5,743 nt of DNA, taken from positions 1 to 5,743 of the forward strand of contig RQOI01000199.1 of the NCBI GenBank assembly GCA_003854995.1, read 5' to 3'. Below, in pieces: positions 1-5,743 of this stretch. This DNA is from Candidatus Zhuqueibacterota bacterium (lineage in GTDB: Bacteria; Zhuqueibacterota; Zhuqueibacteria; Residuimicrobiales; Krinioviventaceae). Position numbers and translations under genes: made by a program. Under the pieces are notes generated by a model, which ran no database searches, was not told where the DNA came from, and saw only the letters and a program-made list of their open reading frames with translations. Each line of letters opens with the position of its first letter. Position 1 is the first letter of the stretch.

Positions 1-953
1 AAGGCCGGCAGATTCTCTTTTTCTGCCAGCACCATTCCCTGTTCCAGGCCAAGGACGTTGAGAGCTGTCGCATAGGCATCGGCCACCATGCAGGTCTCGT
101 GGATGATCGTCACCGAAGCCACATTGTGCGCAATCGGCCGGCCGGTCCTCGGATCAATGGTATGCGAATATCGAACGCCATCTTTTTCAAAATAGTTGCG
201 ATAATCACCAGAGGTGGCGATGCCGACATCTCGCACGTGAATGACTCTCTGAATGCCTGATGTCTGATCCGGCGCGGAGACGCCGATACGCCAGGCAGCG
301 CTCTTCGCATTCATGCCTTTGGCGCGTATTTCGCCGCCGATCTCAACAAGATAGTTGTGCAGGTTCCAGGATTCGATCAATTCGGCGACCCGATCGACGC
401 CCCAACCCTTGGCAATGGCGGACAGATCACAATAGAGACCATCGATCTCTTTTTGCAGTGCCGGCGGCTCAGCCTGGATTTTCAGGTGCGCATAGCCGAC
501 AAGTGCCATGCGTTTTCGTATGTCGTCCGGCGACGGCCAGTTGCTTTGATTATCTTCCGGACCAAATCCCCAAAGATTGACCAGCGGCCCCACCGTTATG
601 TCAAACGCACCATCTGACTTTACACTCGTGCTGATGGCTGCTCTGAAAAGGTCAATCATCTCCTGCGAGACCACAATCCACTCGTTCGCGGGCGCTCGAT
701 TGAACCGAGACAGCTCTGAATCATCAATGTAAATGGACATTTTCTGATTGATGTCGTACAAAAGGGCTTTGATGTCATTGTGCAGGGCGATCTGATCCAC
801 GAGGACGCTCGTCGGCTCGACAACTTTGATGCTATATAACGTCCCCATCGTTGTGCCGTTCATGACATATTGTTCAAGATCAACTTTCGATCTTGAACAG
901 GTCACGAGCGCTGTGCTCATGAAAAGTGCGAGGAGAAAGAGTGCTTTTTTCAT
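1..953 (-). CDS. apbE: FAD:protein FMN transferase ApbE, lipoprotein (3' end cut by window edge)
   Basis: ApbE transfers FMN from FAD through a phosphoester bond onto a threonine of target proteins outside the cytoplasm; in Na+-NQR operons the targets are NqrB and NqrC. I translated this frame by hand: 317 codons are visible with no stop, so roughly the last 20-40 residues lie beyond the left edge. The N-terminus is a lipoprotein signal (MKKALFLLALFMSTALVTC) with the acceptor Cys at 19; Thr at -1 is unusual for a lipobox. Family motifs follow in order: GTTMGT (33-38), DLSAIAKG (176-183), GGEIRAKG (206-213), IATSGDY (245-251), SHTIDPRTGRP (263-273) and ADAYAT (291-296), the last matching the Mg2+-binding Asp/Thr region. 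All look intact. It starts 9 nt after the Cys-rich gene with only a weak purine-rich ribosome site (GAAGAGA), suggesting translational coupling. The family call is secure; target specificity is inferred from the operon. Confidence 0.96.
   Translation of the reverse strand, partial: MKKALFLLALFMSTALVTCSRSKVDLEQYVMNGTTMGTLYSIKVVEPTSVLVDQIALHNDIKALLYDINQKMSIYIDDSELSRFNRAPANEWIVVSQEMIDLFRAAISTSVKSDGAFDITVGPLVNLWGFGPEDNQSNWPSPDDIRKRMALVGYAHLKIQAEPPALQKEIDGLYCDLSAIAKGWGVDRVAELIESWNLHNYLVEIGGEIRAKGMNAKSAAWRIGVSAPDQTSGIQRVIHVRDVGIATSGDYRNYFEKDGVRYSHTIDPRTGRPIAHNVASVTIIHETCMVADAYATALNVLGLEQGMVLAEKENLPA
871..899. repeat. Perfect 11-bp inverted repeat within apbE
   Basis: The arms TGTTCAAGATC (871-881) and GATCTTGAACA (889-899) are exact reverse complements separated by 7 nt (AACTTTC). 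In the apbE message this would form an 11-bp stem with a 7-nt loop beginning at the TGT codon of the lipoprotein Cys19 and covering codons 19 to about 28. No U-run follows on the minus strand, so it is not an intrinsic terminator. Confidence 0.75.
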
Positions 954-962
954 TCTCTTCGA

Positions 963-1211
963 CTACTGTTCATGATCATCATACTGCTCGCATACCGGCA
1001 ATACCTGCAAGCCGCACTCTCGATAGTGCCTGCACCTTTTGCAGAGTGAATTGTTCCAAGCCATACGGTAAAGGCCGGCATAGTTCTCTATCCAGTTCTC
1101 GACATAGACTGAACCCGGATCGCGCCCGATAGCACAACCTTCGCACCATTTGTCATACTCAATTCGTCGACGTTGAACGTGAAGAAACTTTATATCACTA
1201 TCCGCGCACAT
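963..1211 (-). CDS. Small cysteine-rich protein of unknown function in the nqr operon
   Basis: I do not recognise a family. From ATG at 1211 the product is 82 residues; an upstream in-frame ATG at 1223 would give 86. GGAGG at 1224-1228 touches the 1223 ATG directly but lies 12 nt before the 1211 ATG, so 1211 is the more plausible start. In the 86-residue numbering the cysteines are C6, C27, C30, C61, C64, C70 and C78, giving one CxxC followed by C-x2-C-x5-C-x7-C. There is no signal peptide or membrane segment; the middle is rich in Trp and Tyr and the tail is acidic. The spacing suggests a metal or Fe-S site and loosely recalls SPASM-type cysteine clusters, but no radical-SAM core is present. 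It lies between nqrF and apbE, 9 nt before apbE. NqrM, the known Cys-rich Na+-NQR maturation factor, has an N-terminal membrane helix and a different motif, so this is not an evident NqrM. A role in Fe-S assembly of the complex is inference only. Confidence 0.72.
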   Translation of the reverse strand: MCADSDIKFLHVQRRRIEYDKWCEGCAIGRDPGSVYVENWIENYAGLYRMAWNNSLCKRCRHYRECGLQVLPVCEQYDDHEQ

Positions 1212-1223
1212 TTTGATTTCCAT

Positions 1224-1228
1224 CCTCC
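1224..1228 (-). promoter_or_regulatory. Ribosome binding site of the Cys-rich gene
   Basis: The minus strand reads GGAGG. It abuts the ATG at 1223 with no spacer, which would be unusable for that start, and lies 12 nt before the in-frame ATG at 1211, a long but workable spacing. It therefore supports both that the small frame is translated and that 1211 is its start. Confidence 0.6.
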
Positions 1229-1291
1229 AAACAGAACATTTAGTCCAAAGGAAAATTCTAACTCGTCAATGCAATTAATGTTCCACAAATA
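1229..1291. other. AT-rich spacer between nqrF and the Cys-rich gene
   Basis: This is the only real intergenic gap in the window; every other junction overlaps or is at most 9 nt. It is AT-rich and contains no hairpin with a T-run that would mark a terminator. A TTGACG on the minus strand (1264-1269) resembles a -35 box, but no good -10 stands at the right distance, so I do not call a promoter. The most likely reading is an untranslated spacer within one transcript. Confidence 0.4.
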
Positions 1292-2527
1292 TTAAACGCC
1301 AAAATCATCGAACAGTATGTTCTCGGATTCAACGCCGAGATCATCCAGCATTTTCAGGACCGCCGCGTTCATCAGCGGCGGACCACAGAGATAATATTCG
1401 CACTCTTCCGGCGCCGGATGATCTTTGAGGTAATTTTCCAGCAATACTTTATGAATAAAACCCGTCAGGCCGTTCCAGTTGTCTTCCGGCAGCGGTTCGG
1501 AGAGCGCGAGATGCCAGGTGAAATTTGCATTCTTTGCAGCCAAGTCGTCGAATTCATCATTATAAAAACTCTCTCGCAGACTGCGCGCACCGTACCAGAA
1601 CGAGATTTTCCGTTTTGATTTGAGACGTTTGAGCTGATCAAAAATATGGGAACGCATCGGCGCCATGCCGGCGCCGCCGCCGATGAAGATCATCTCATTA
1701 TCCGTATCACGAGCGAAGAATTCACCATAGGGACCCGAGACTGTCACCTTGTCGCCCGGCTTGAGATGAAAAAGAAAGGATGACATTTGTCCGGGCGGCG
1801 CCGAGGGTTTGTCGGGCGGCGGCGACGCAATGCGAATATTGAGCATGATGATCCCTTTTTCATCCGGATAATTCGCCATTGAATACGCGCGCTGCACTGG
1901 TTCATGGACTTTGGAGACGTATCGCCACATATCGTATTTGTCCCATTCACCGCGATATTCTTCCTCAATATCAAAATCTGCATAACGAACCGTGTGCGGC
2001 GGCGCCTCGATCTGGATATAACCGCCGGCGCGAAAATCGATGTATTCACCTTCGGGAAAAGTGAGAACGAGCTCTTTTATAAAGGTAGCCACGTTATGGT
2101 TGGAGCGGACGGTGCATTCCCATTTCTGAATATCGAACACCTCTGCCGGCACCTGCAACTTCATATCACCTTTCACCGGCACCTGGCAGCTGAGTCGATA
2201 ACCCTGACGAACTTGCCCCCGAGCGAGCACGCCCTTTTCTGTCGCCAGCACATCACCGCCGCCCGCGATCACAATACATTTGCACTCACCACATGTGCCT
2301 CCCCCGCCGCAAGCTGATGGCAGATAGACACCCTGATCCGCCAGTGTATTTAAAAGCTTGCCACCGAGCGGGACCTCATAGGTGTGATCATCGTCATCGT
2401 TTATGACAATCGTGGCATTGCCGCTCTGCACCAGCTTTGATTTGGCAAACAAGATCAGCAGAACGAGCACAATGACGATGAGTGTGAACATGAACACACC
2501 CAGGAGAATGAGACCAATTCCTTGCAT
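1292..2527 (-). CDS. nqrF: Na+-NQR subunit F, NADH-oxidising FAD/[2Fe-2S] subunit
   Basis: NqrF takes electrons from NADH onto FAD and passes them through a [2Fe-2S] cluster to the membrane subunits. The 411-residue product is close to the usual length of about 407. An N-terminal membrane helix (about 4-28) anchors it. A ferredoxin-like domain follows (about 36-130), with cluster ligands C73, C79, C82 and C114 in the family spacing C-x5-C-x2-C-x31-C; an extra C84 lies next to the cluster. The ferredoxin-reductase part has the flavin motif RAYS (213-216), the nucleotide-binding GGGAGMAPMRSH (283-294), and CGPP (381-384) near the NADH pocket. It ends in ILFDDFGV, close to the usual DDFGG-type tail. 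The start at 2527 is supported by AGAGG at 2534-2538, 6 nt upstream and overlapping the nqrE stop. Identification is certain. Confidence 0.98.
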   Translation of the reverse strand: MQGIGLILLGVFMFTLIVIVLVLLILFAKSKLVQSGNATIVINDDDDHTYEVPLGGKLLNTLADQGVYLPSACGGGGTCGECKCIVIAGGGDVLATEKGVLARGQVRQGYRLSCQVPVKGDMKLQVPAEVFDIQKWECTVRSNHNVATFIKELVLTFPEGEYIDFRAGGYIQIEAPPHTVRYADFDIEEEYRGEWDKYDMWRYVSKVHEPVQRAYSMANYPDEKGIIMLNIRIASPPPDKPSAPPGQMSSFLFHLKPGDKVTVSGPYGEFFARDTDNEMIFIGGGAGMAPMRSHIFDQLKRLKSKRKISFWYGARSLRESFYNDEFDDLAAKNANFTWHLALSEPLPEDNWNGLTGFIHKVLLENYLKDHPAPEECEYYLCGPPLMNAAVLKMLDDLGVESENILFDDFGV

Positions 2528-2536
2528 TCATATCCT

Positions 2537-3145
2537 CTATAATTGAATTCCAGAAAAAAGCATAAAAGCGATGGCCATCAACCCCACTGTTATGAATGTG
2601 ATCCCCAGTCCCCGAAGCCCAGGCGGCACATCACTATATTTCATCTTTTCGCGAATACCTGCCAGGGCGATGACCGCGAGGGCAAAGCCGGCGCCCGACC
2701 CCAAGCCAAAGACGATGCTGTCCGGGAAATTATAGTCTCTCTCGACCATGAACAGCGAACCGCCAAGAATGGCGCAGTTGACGGTGATGAGCGGCAGAAA
2801 GATGCCCAGCGAGTTATAAAGTTTTGGGACAAATTTGTCGAGTGTCATCTCGAGAATCTGTACGATGGTGGCGATGACGCCGATATAGGTGATGAAACCA
2901 AGGAAGGTCAAATCGGTATCGAATCCCGCCCACGCCAGGGCGCCTTTTTTGAGCACACCATGATAGATGAGATTATTGACCGGCACCGTGACGGCCTGGA
3001 CAAGGATGACCGCGATGCCCAGGCCGATGGCCGTCTCCACTCGTCTGGATACGGCCAGAAACGTACACATGCCCAGAAAAAACGCGAGCGCCATATTTTC
3101 AATAAAGACAGATTTTATGAACAAGCTGATATAGTGCTCTAACAT
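2537..3145 (-). CDS. nqrE: Na+-NQR subunit E, integral membrane subunit
   Basis: NqrE is a hydrophobic subunit that pairs with NqrD as an inverted-topology homologue; together they hold an intramembrane [2Fe-2S] centre between NqrF and NqrC. The 202-residue product has about six predicted membrane helices (roughly 11-33, 37-58, 77-99, 107-131, 143-163, 176-198). The two conserved Cys positions are present as C27 (LGMCTFLAVS) and C124 (ITVNCAILGG). Other family segments include SLGIFLPLITVNCAILG and FGLGSGAGFALA. The Rnf counterpart is RnfA/RsxA, but the surrounding nqrB, nqrC and nqrF make this the Nqr version. The start at 3145 is set by GAGG at 3154-3157, which overlaps the end of nqrD; the two genes are 3 nt apart. 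Confidence 0.97.
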   Translation of the reverse strand: MLEHYISLFIKSVFIENMALAFFLGMCTFLAVSRRVETAIGLGIAVILVQAVTVPVNNLIYHGVLKKGALAWAGFDTDLTFLGFITYIGVIATIVQILEMTLDKFVPKLYNSLGIFLPLITVNCAILGGSLFMVERDYNFPDSIVFGLGSGAGFALAVIALAGIREKMKYSDVPPGLRGLGITFITVGLMAIAFMLFSGIQL

Positions 3146-3148
3146 GGC

Positions 3149-3769
3149 CTATTCCTCTTCAATTTGTTCGGGCTTCCAGGTGCGAATGGCCCATATGAGC
3201 AGCCCAATGATGATGAACGCGCTGGGAGAGAGCAAAAACAGCCCATTCGGGACGTACCAGCCGCCATCTGTCACCAGGGGTAAAATCGGAATACCGAGCA
3301 ATTTCCCGGAACCGATCAGCTCGCGAAAAAATCCGACAAACAACAGCACAAAGGCATAGCCGAGGCCATTGCCGATGCCATCCAACAAACTGAGAAGCGG
3401 CGGATTTTTCAGCGCAAATGCTTCTGCGCGCCCCATGAGTATGCAGTTGGTGATGATCAGACCGACATAGACCGAGAGCTGTTTGCTGATATCATAGGCG
3501 TACGCTTTGATGATCTGATCAGCGACGATCACCAGAGAGGCGATGATGGTCATTTCGACCAGTATCCGGATGCTGCTGGAAACATGATTTCGAATCAGGC
3601 TGACCGCAAAGTTGGAAAACGCGGCGACAAAGGTCACGGCCAGAGCCATGACGATGGAGGTCTCCAGCTTGGAGGTCACGGCCAGGGCTGAACAGATGCC
3701 GAGGATCTGATAGGCGATCGGATTATTGTTGAAAATCGGATCGAGAAGAATTTTTTTAACCTTGCTCAT
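3149..3769 (-). CDS. nqrD: Na+-NQR subunit D, integral membrane subunit
   Basis: NqrD is the membrane partner of NqrE, and its two conserved cysteines help coordinate the intramembrane [2Fe-2S] centre. The 206-residue product has about six hydrophobic segments. The N-terminal signature is DPIFNNNPIAYQILGICSAL, with C26; the second Cys is C109 in ITNCILMGRAEAFA. The first matches the usual NPxxxQxLGxCSALAVT pattern and the second the NCIxMGRAEAFA pattern of the NqrD/RnfE family. The tail WKPEQIEEE is acidic and likely cytoplasmic. The start at 3769 lies 14 nt inside nqrC, with an AGGA core at 3778-3781, so translation is probably coupled to nqrC. Confidence 0.97.
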   Translation of the reverse strand: MSKVKKILLDPIFNNNPIAYQILGICSALAVTSKLETSIVMALAVTFVAAFSNFAVSLIRNHVSSSIRILVEMTIIASLVIVADQIIKAYAYDISKQLSVYVGLIITNCILMGRAEAFALKNPPLLSLLDGIGNGLGYAFVLLFVGFFRELIGSGKLLGIPILPLVTDGGWYVPNGLFLLSPSAFIIIGLLIWAIRTWKPEQIEEE

Positions 3770-4565
3770 TTATCTCTTCCTTTTGGATTCGATGTCCGCG
3801 AATGAAAGGACCGTAGCCGCTATCGCCAAGCCAGAACTTGACCATGGCATCCAGACCGCGCGTCGTCAGGGTTGAACCCGAGAGGCCATCAACCTCATAC
3901 TGGGCGTCTGGATCATCCGGATCGACCTGCCCTTTGATGACAGTGATGCCAACCTCGCCATTCTCCCGAAAAACCTGTTTTCCTTTCCAGATCTCTTTCC
4001 AGCGCGGATTGTCGACCTCACCGCCAAGACCGGGGGTTTCACCATGTTCATAGAACGTGATGCCCTCGATTGTCTGCAGGTCGCTGTTGAGGGCCAGAAA
4101 ACCGTACAGCGTCGACCACAGCCCTTTGCCGTATATCGGCAGGATATACTTTTCAGCCTGATCGTTCACTTTGACGATATAGATTGTCATATATTTCGGC
4201 ATTCGCCGAATGCGCGCGAGATCTTTATCCGCCGGAATGGCAGTGCCATAGTCCGGATCGTCCGCCATGACCTTCACATTAAAAGTGGCCGGATCGAGCT
4301 TGGCATTATAGTCGCTTTCGGGCAAGAATTCACCGCTCTGCAAGTTGACGATCTCTGGCTGCACCTTGCTGTCAAAGACGGCTTTGACATCAATGCCCTC
4401 CTGCATCAGTTCGCCGGCGATGAGAATGTTTTTTATCTTATCGCTCTCTTTATTCTTTTCTTGTCGTGCATTTAATGCGACTGCTGCGGTTGATACAAGT
4501 ATGGAGCAGACCAGACAGACGCCCAGCGCCACAGTCACCATCTTTTTGGTGCTATCATTTGACAT
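3756..4565 (-). CDS. nqrC: Na+-NQR subunit C, covalent FMN-bearing subunit
   Basis: NqrC is anchored by one N-terminal helix and exposes an FMN-binding domain on the periplasmic side, where a covalently bound FMN relays electrons towards NqrB. From ATG at 4565 it is 269 residues (Vibrio type about 257). The frame is open to an ATG at 4625, but the strong AAAAGGAGG at 4576-4584, 10 nt before 4565, and the family-like N-terminus MSNDSTKKM favour 4565. The helix is about 9-31. ETPGLGGE (176-183) is a conserved family segment. The flavinylation motif is D226-G-L-S-G-S-T232, with T232 as expected FMN acceptor; the usual motif has Ala where Ser231 stands. WLGDSGYGPF near the C-terminus also matches NqrC. 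It overlaps nqrB by 11 nt and nqrD by 14 nt. Confidence 0.97.
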   Translation of the reverse strand: MSNDSTKKMVTVALGVCLVCSILVSTAAVALNARQEKNKESDKIKNILIAGELMQEGIDVKAVFDSKVQPEIVNLQSGEFLPESDYNAKLDPATFNVKVMADDPDYGTAIPADKDLARIRRMPKYMTIYIVKVNDQAEKYILPIYGKGLWSTLYGFLALNSDLQTIEGITFYEHGETPGLGGEVDNPRWKEIWKGKQVFRENGEVGITVIKGQVDPDDPDAQYEVDGLSGSTLTTRGLDAMVKFWLGDSGYGPFIRGHRIQKEEINEQG

Positions 4566-5743
4566 CGCGGACGAGCCTCCTTTTGATGTTGGCATTGATG
4601 ACAACTTTATCAATGATCGGCGCAAACACGTTCATGAACAGTATGGCCAGCATCATGCCTTCAGGAAAGGCCGGATTGACGACGCGAACGAGCACAACGA
4701 GAATGCCAATCAAGGCGCCGTACATCCACTTGCCCTGTTCGGTCATCGTTGCGCTGACCGGGTCGGTCGCCATGTAAACAGTGCCAAAGGCGAATCCACC
4801 AATGACCAGGTGCCATATCGGCGTGACGGCGAACATTGGATTGGTGGCACTGCCGATGAGATTGAAGAGGAGTGAAATGCCAGTCATGCCGAGTAAAATG
4901 CTCAGCATGATGCGCCAGGAACCGACTTTGGTGATGATCAGAAAGGCGGCGCCGATCAGACAGGCGAGCGTTGATGTCTCTCCCATCGAGCCTGGCACAA
5001 AGCCCAAAAAAGCCTCTTTCCAGGTGTAGGTCATATCGAGGAGCGGATCTGCGAACTGCGCGAGTATGGTCGGCTGGCTCACACCGTCGACTGCCACCCA
5101 CACTTTGTCGCCGGATATCTGCGCCGGATAAGCGAAAAAGAGAAAAGCGCGAGTCGTCAGCGCCGGATTGAGAATATTCATGCCGACACCGCCGAAAACC
5201 TCCTTGCCAATGACAATGCCGAATGTGACGCCGATGGCCACCTGCCAGTATGGGATGTCCGGTGGTAGAATCAATGGGATCAACAAACTGGTGACGAGAA
5301 AACCTTCGGCGATCTCCTGCTTGCGAACCACGGCGAACAGAACTTCCCAGAAAGCTCCGACAGCAAGCGTTAGTATATAGATGGGCAGAAAATAAAGAGC
5401 ACCGTGCGCCATGCAAGCCCATATGTTGAGCGGATTAAACCCGATTCCCAGAGCGCGCACCACCTGCGCCTGCCAGCTCGTTGACTCGGCGCCCGCCGCC
5501 ATTGCCAGGTTGGCCTGCAAGCCGGTGTTATAGAGCGCCATGATGACGGTGGGGACCAGGGCGAAAACGACGAGGATCATCATGCGTTTGAGATCGAGCG
5601 CATCCCGAATGTGGGAACCAGACTTGGTCGTTTTACCTGTGGAGAACAATATGGTATCAATCATCTCAAATACAGGAAGCCACATCTTCAGCTTGCCTTG
5701 GGTGAAGTGATGCTCCTGTTTGTCGAGAAATGTGCGCAAGAAT
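4555..5743 (-). CDS. nqrB: Na+-NQR subunit B, membrane subunit with FMN motif (first residues cut by window edge)
   Basis: NqrB is the large polytopic subunit that carries covalent FMN, binds riboflavin, reduces quinone and is central to Na+ translocation. The frame is open to the window edge. The first in-frame start-like codon is TTG at 5739, but it is preceded by a Phe codon and the N-terminus (FLRTFLDKQEHHF) aligns with the usual start of NqrB, so the true ATG is probably a few codons beyond 5743. From the TTG it has 394 residues, near full length (Vibrio type 415). Landmarks in that numbering: SHIRDALDLKRMM (42-54), GKEVFGGVGMNILNPAL (178-194), RAFLFFAYPAQISGD (197-211), PGSMGETST (249-257) and ATDPVSA (324-330), with many hydrophobic helices. 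The FMN-attachment site, normally D-x-x-S-G-A-T, reads D218-G-V-S-Q-P-T224: Asp, Ser and Thr are kept but Gly-Ala is replaced by Gln-Pro. I checked this at codon level. Confidence 0.97.
   Translation of the reverse strand, partial: FLRTFLDKQEHHFTQGKLKMWLPVFEMIDTILFSTGKTTKSGSHIRDALDLKRMMILVVFALVPTVIMALYNTGLQANLAMAAGAESTSWQAQVVRALGIGFNPLNIWACMAHGALYFLPIYILTLAVGAFWEVLFAVVRKQEIAEGFLVTSLLIPLILPPDIPYWQVAIGVTFGIVIGKEVFGGVGMNILNPALTTRAFLFFAYPAQISGDKVWVAVDGVSQPTILAQFADPLLDMTYTWKEAFLGFVPGSMGETSTLACLIGAAFLIITKVGSWRIMLSILLGMTGISLLFNLIGSATNPMFAVTPIWHLVIGGFAFGTVYMATDPVSATMTEQGKWMYGALIGILVVLVRVVNPAFPEGMMLAILFMNVFAPIIDKVVINANIKRRLVRDVK
4576..4584 (-). promoter_or_regulatory. Strong ribosome binding site of nqrC
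   Basis: The minus strand reads AAAAGGAGG here, a near-perfect anti-16S match, 10 nt before the ATG at 4565. It lies inside the 3' end of nqrB. It decides the nqrC start in favour of 4565 over the in-frame ATG at 4625, which lies further inside nqrB. Confidence 0.8.

Noticed and set aside
260..617. Two overlapping plus-strand frames opposite apbE
   Set aside because: The minus strand here encodes continuous ApbE with all family motifs, so these are shadows.
1240..1269. Possible minus-strand promoter with TTGACG in the nqrF/Cys-rich gene spacer
   Set aside because: The -35-like box is good but hexamers at 16-18 nt spacing (such as GGACTA) do not resemble a -10 box.
2543..3142. Plus-strand open frame of 199 codons covering almost all of nqrE
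   Set aside because: It is the antisense shadow of a certain nqrE gene. The product is a low-complexity charged sequence with no recognisable domain and no convincing ribosome site.
3631..3685. Direct repeat of AGGTCACGGCCAG (3631-3643 and 3673-3685) in nqrD
   Set aside because: Both copies encode the peptide LAVT in adjacent hydrophobic segments of NqrD; the repeat is explained by protein sequence and codon preference.
4566..4625. Longer nqrC start at 4625 adding 20 residues
   Set aside because: The extra N-terminus does not resemble NqrC, would deepen the overlap with nqrB, and the strong AAAAGGAGG site serves the ATG at 4565.
4345..4875. Plus-strand open frame of 176 codons across the nqrB/nqrC junction
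   Set aside because: It is antisense to two certain genes, crosses their boundary, and encodes nothing recognisable.
4661..5422. Minus-strand open frame of 253 codons inside nqrB
   Set aside because: It is an alternative frame of nqrB on the same strand; its Arg/His/Ser-rich product is typical of an out-of-frame reading, whereas the nqrB frame matches the family throughout.
2537..5743. Rnf (RnfA/D/E/G-type) complex instead of Na+-NQR
   Set aside because: NqrF with NADH-binding reductase domain and the apbE-linked order B-C-D-E-F identify Na+-NQR; no RnfB or RnfC-like gene is present.

Overview
The window holds most of an operon for the Na+-translocating NADH:quinone oxidoreductase (Na+-NQR). 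All genes read on the minus strand, so transcription runs from the right end towards the left. In that order the window holds nqrB (its first few residues run off the right edge), nqrC, nqrD, nqrE, nqrF, a small cysteine-rich gene with no family I recognise, and apbE (its C-terminal end runs off the left edge). nqrA would be expected just beyond the right edge but is not in view. I see no credible gene on the plus strand and no RNA gene, mobile element or CRISPR array.

Layout: nqrB to nqrF fill about 1292-5743 with almost no space between genes. nqrB/nqrC overlap by 11 nt, nqrC/nqrD by 14 nt, nqrD/nqrE are 3 nt apart, and nqrE/nqrF are 9 nt apart. After nqrF comes an AT-rich gap of 68-80 bp, then the Cys-rich gene (about 963-1211) and, 9 nt later, apbE (1-953).

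How the genes work together: NqrF is the membrane-anchored NADH dehydrogenase carrying FAD and a [2Fe-2S] cluster. NqrD and NqrE are membrane subunits whose paired cysteines hold an intramembrane [2Fe-2S] centre. NqrB and NqrC carry covalently bound FMN, and NqrB also hosts riboflavin/quinone chemistry and Na+ transport. ApbE is the exported flavin transferase that attaches FMN to a threonine in NqrB and NqrC, so the maturation enzyme is encoded with its substrates. The Cys-rich protein sits where an assembly factor would be expected, but that role is inference.

Organism: a Gram-negative bacterium, inferred from the Na+-NQR itself and from the lipoprotein-type ApbE, with roughly balanced base composition. 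The proteins are clear family members but differ in detail from the Vibrio type. I cannot assign a phylum from the sequence alone.

The main points for follow-up are the altered FMN-attachment motif of NqrB (S-Q-P-T in place of the usual S-G-A-T), a milder change in NqrC (S-G-S-T), the unrecognised Cys-rich protein, and a perfect 11-bp inverted repeat in the 5' part of apbE.
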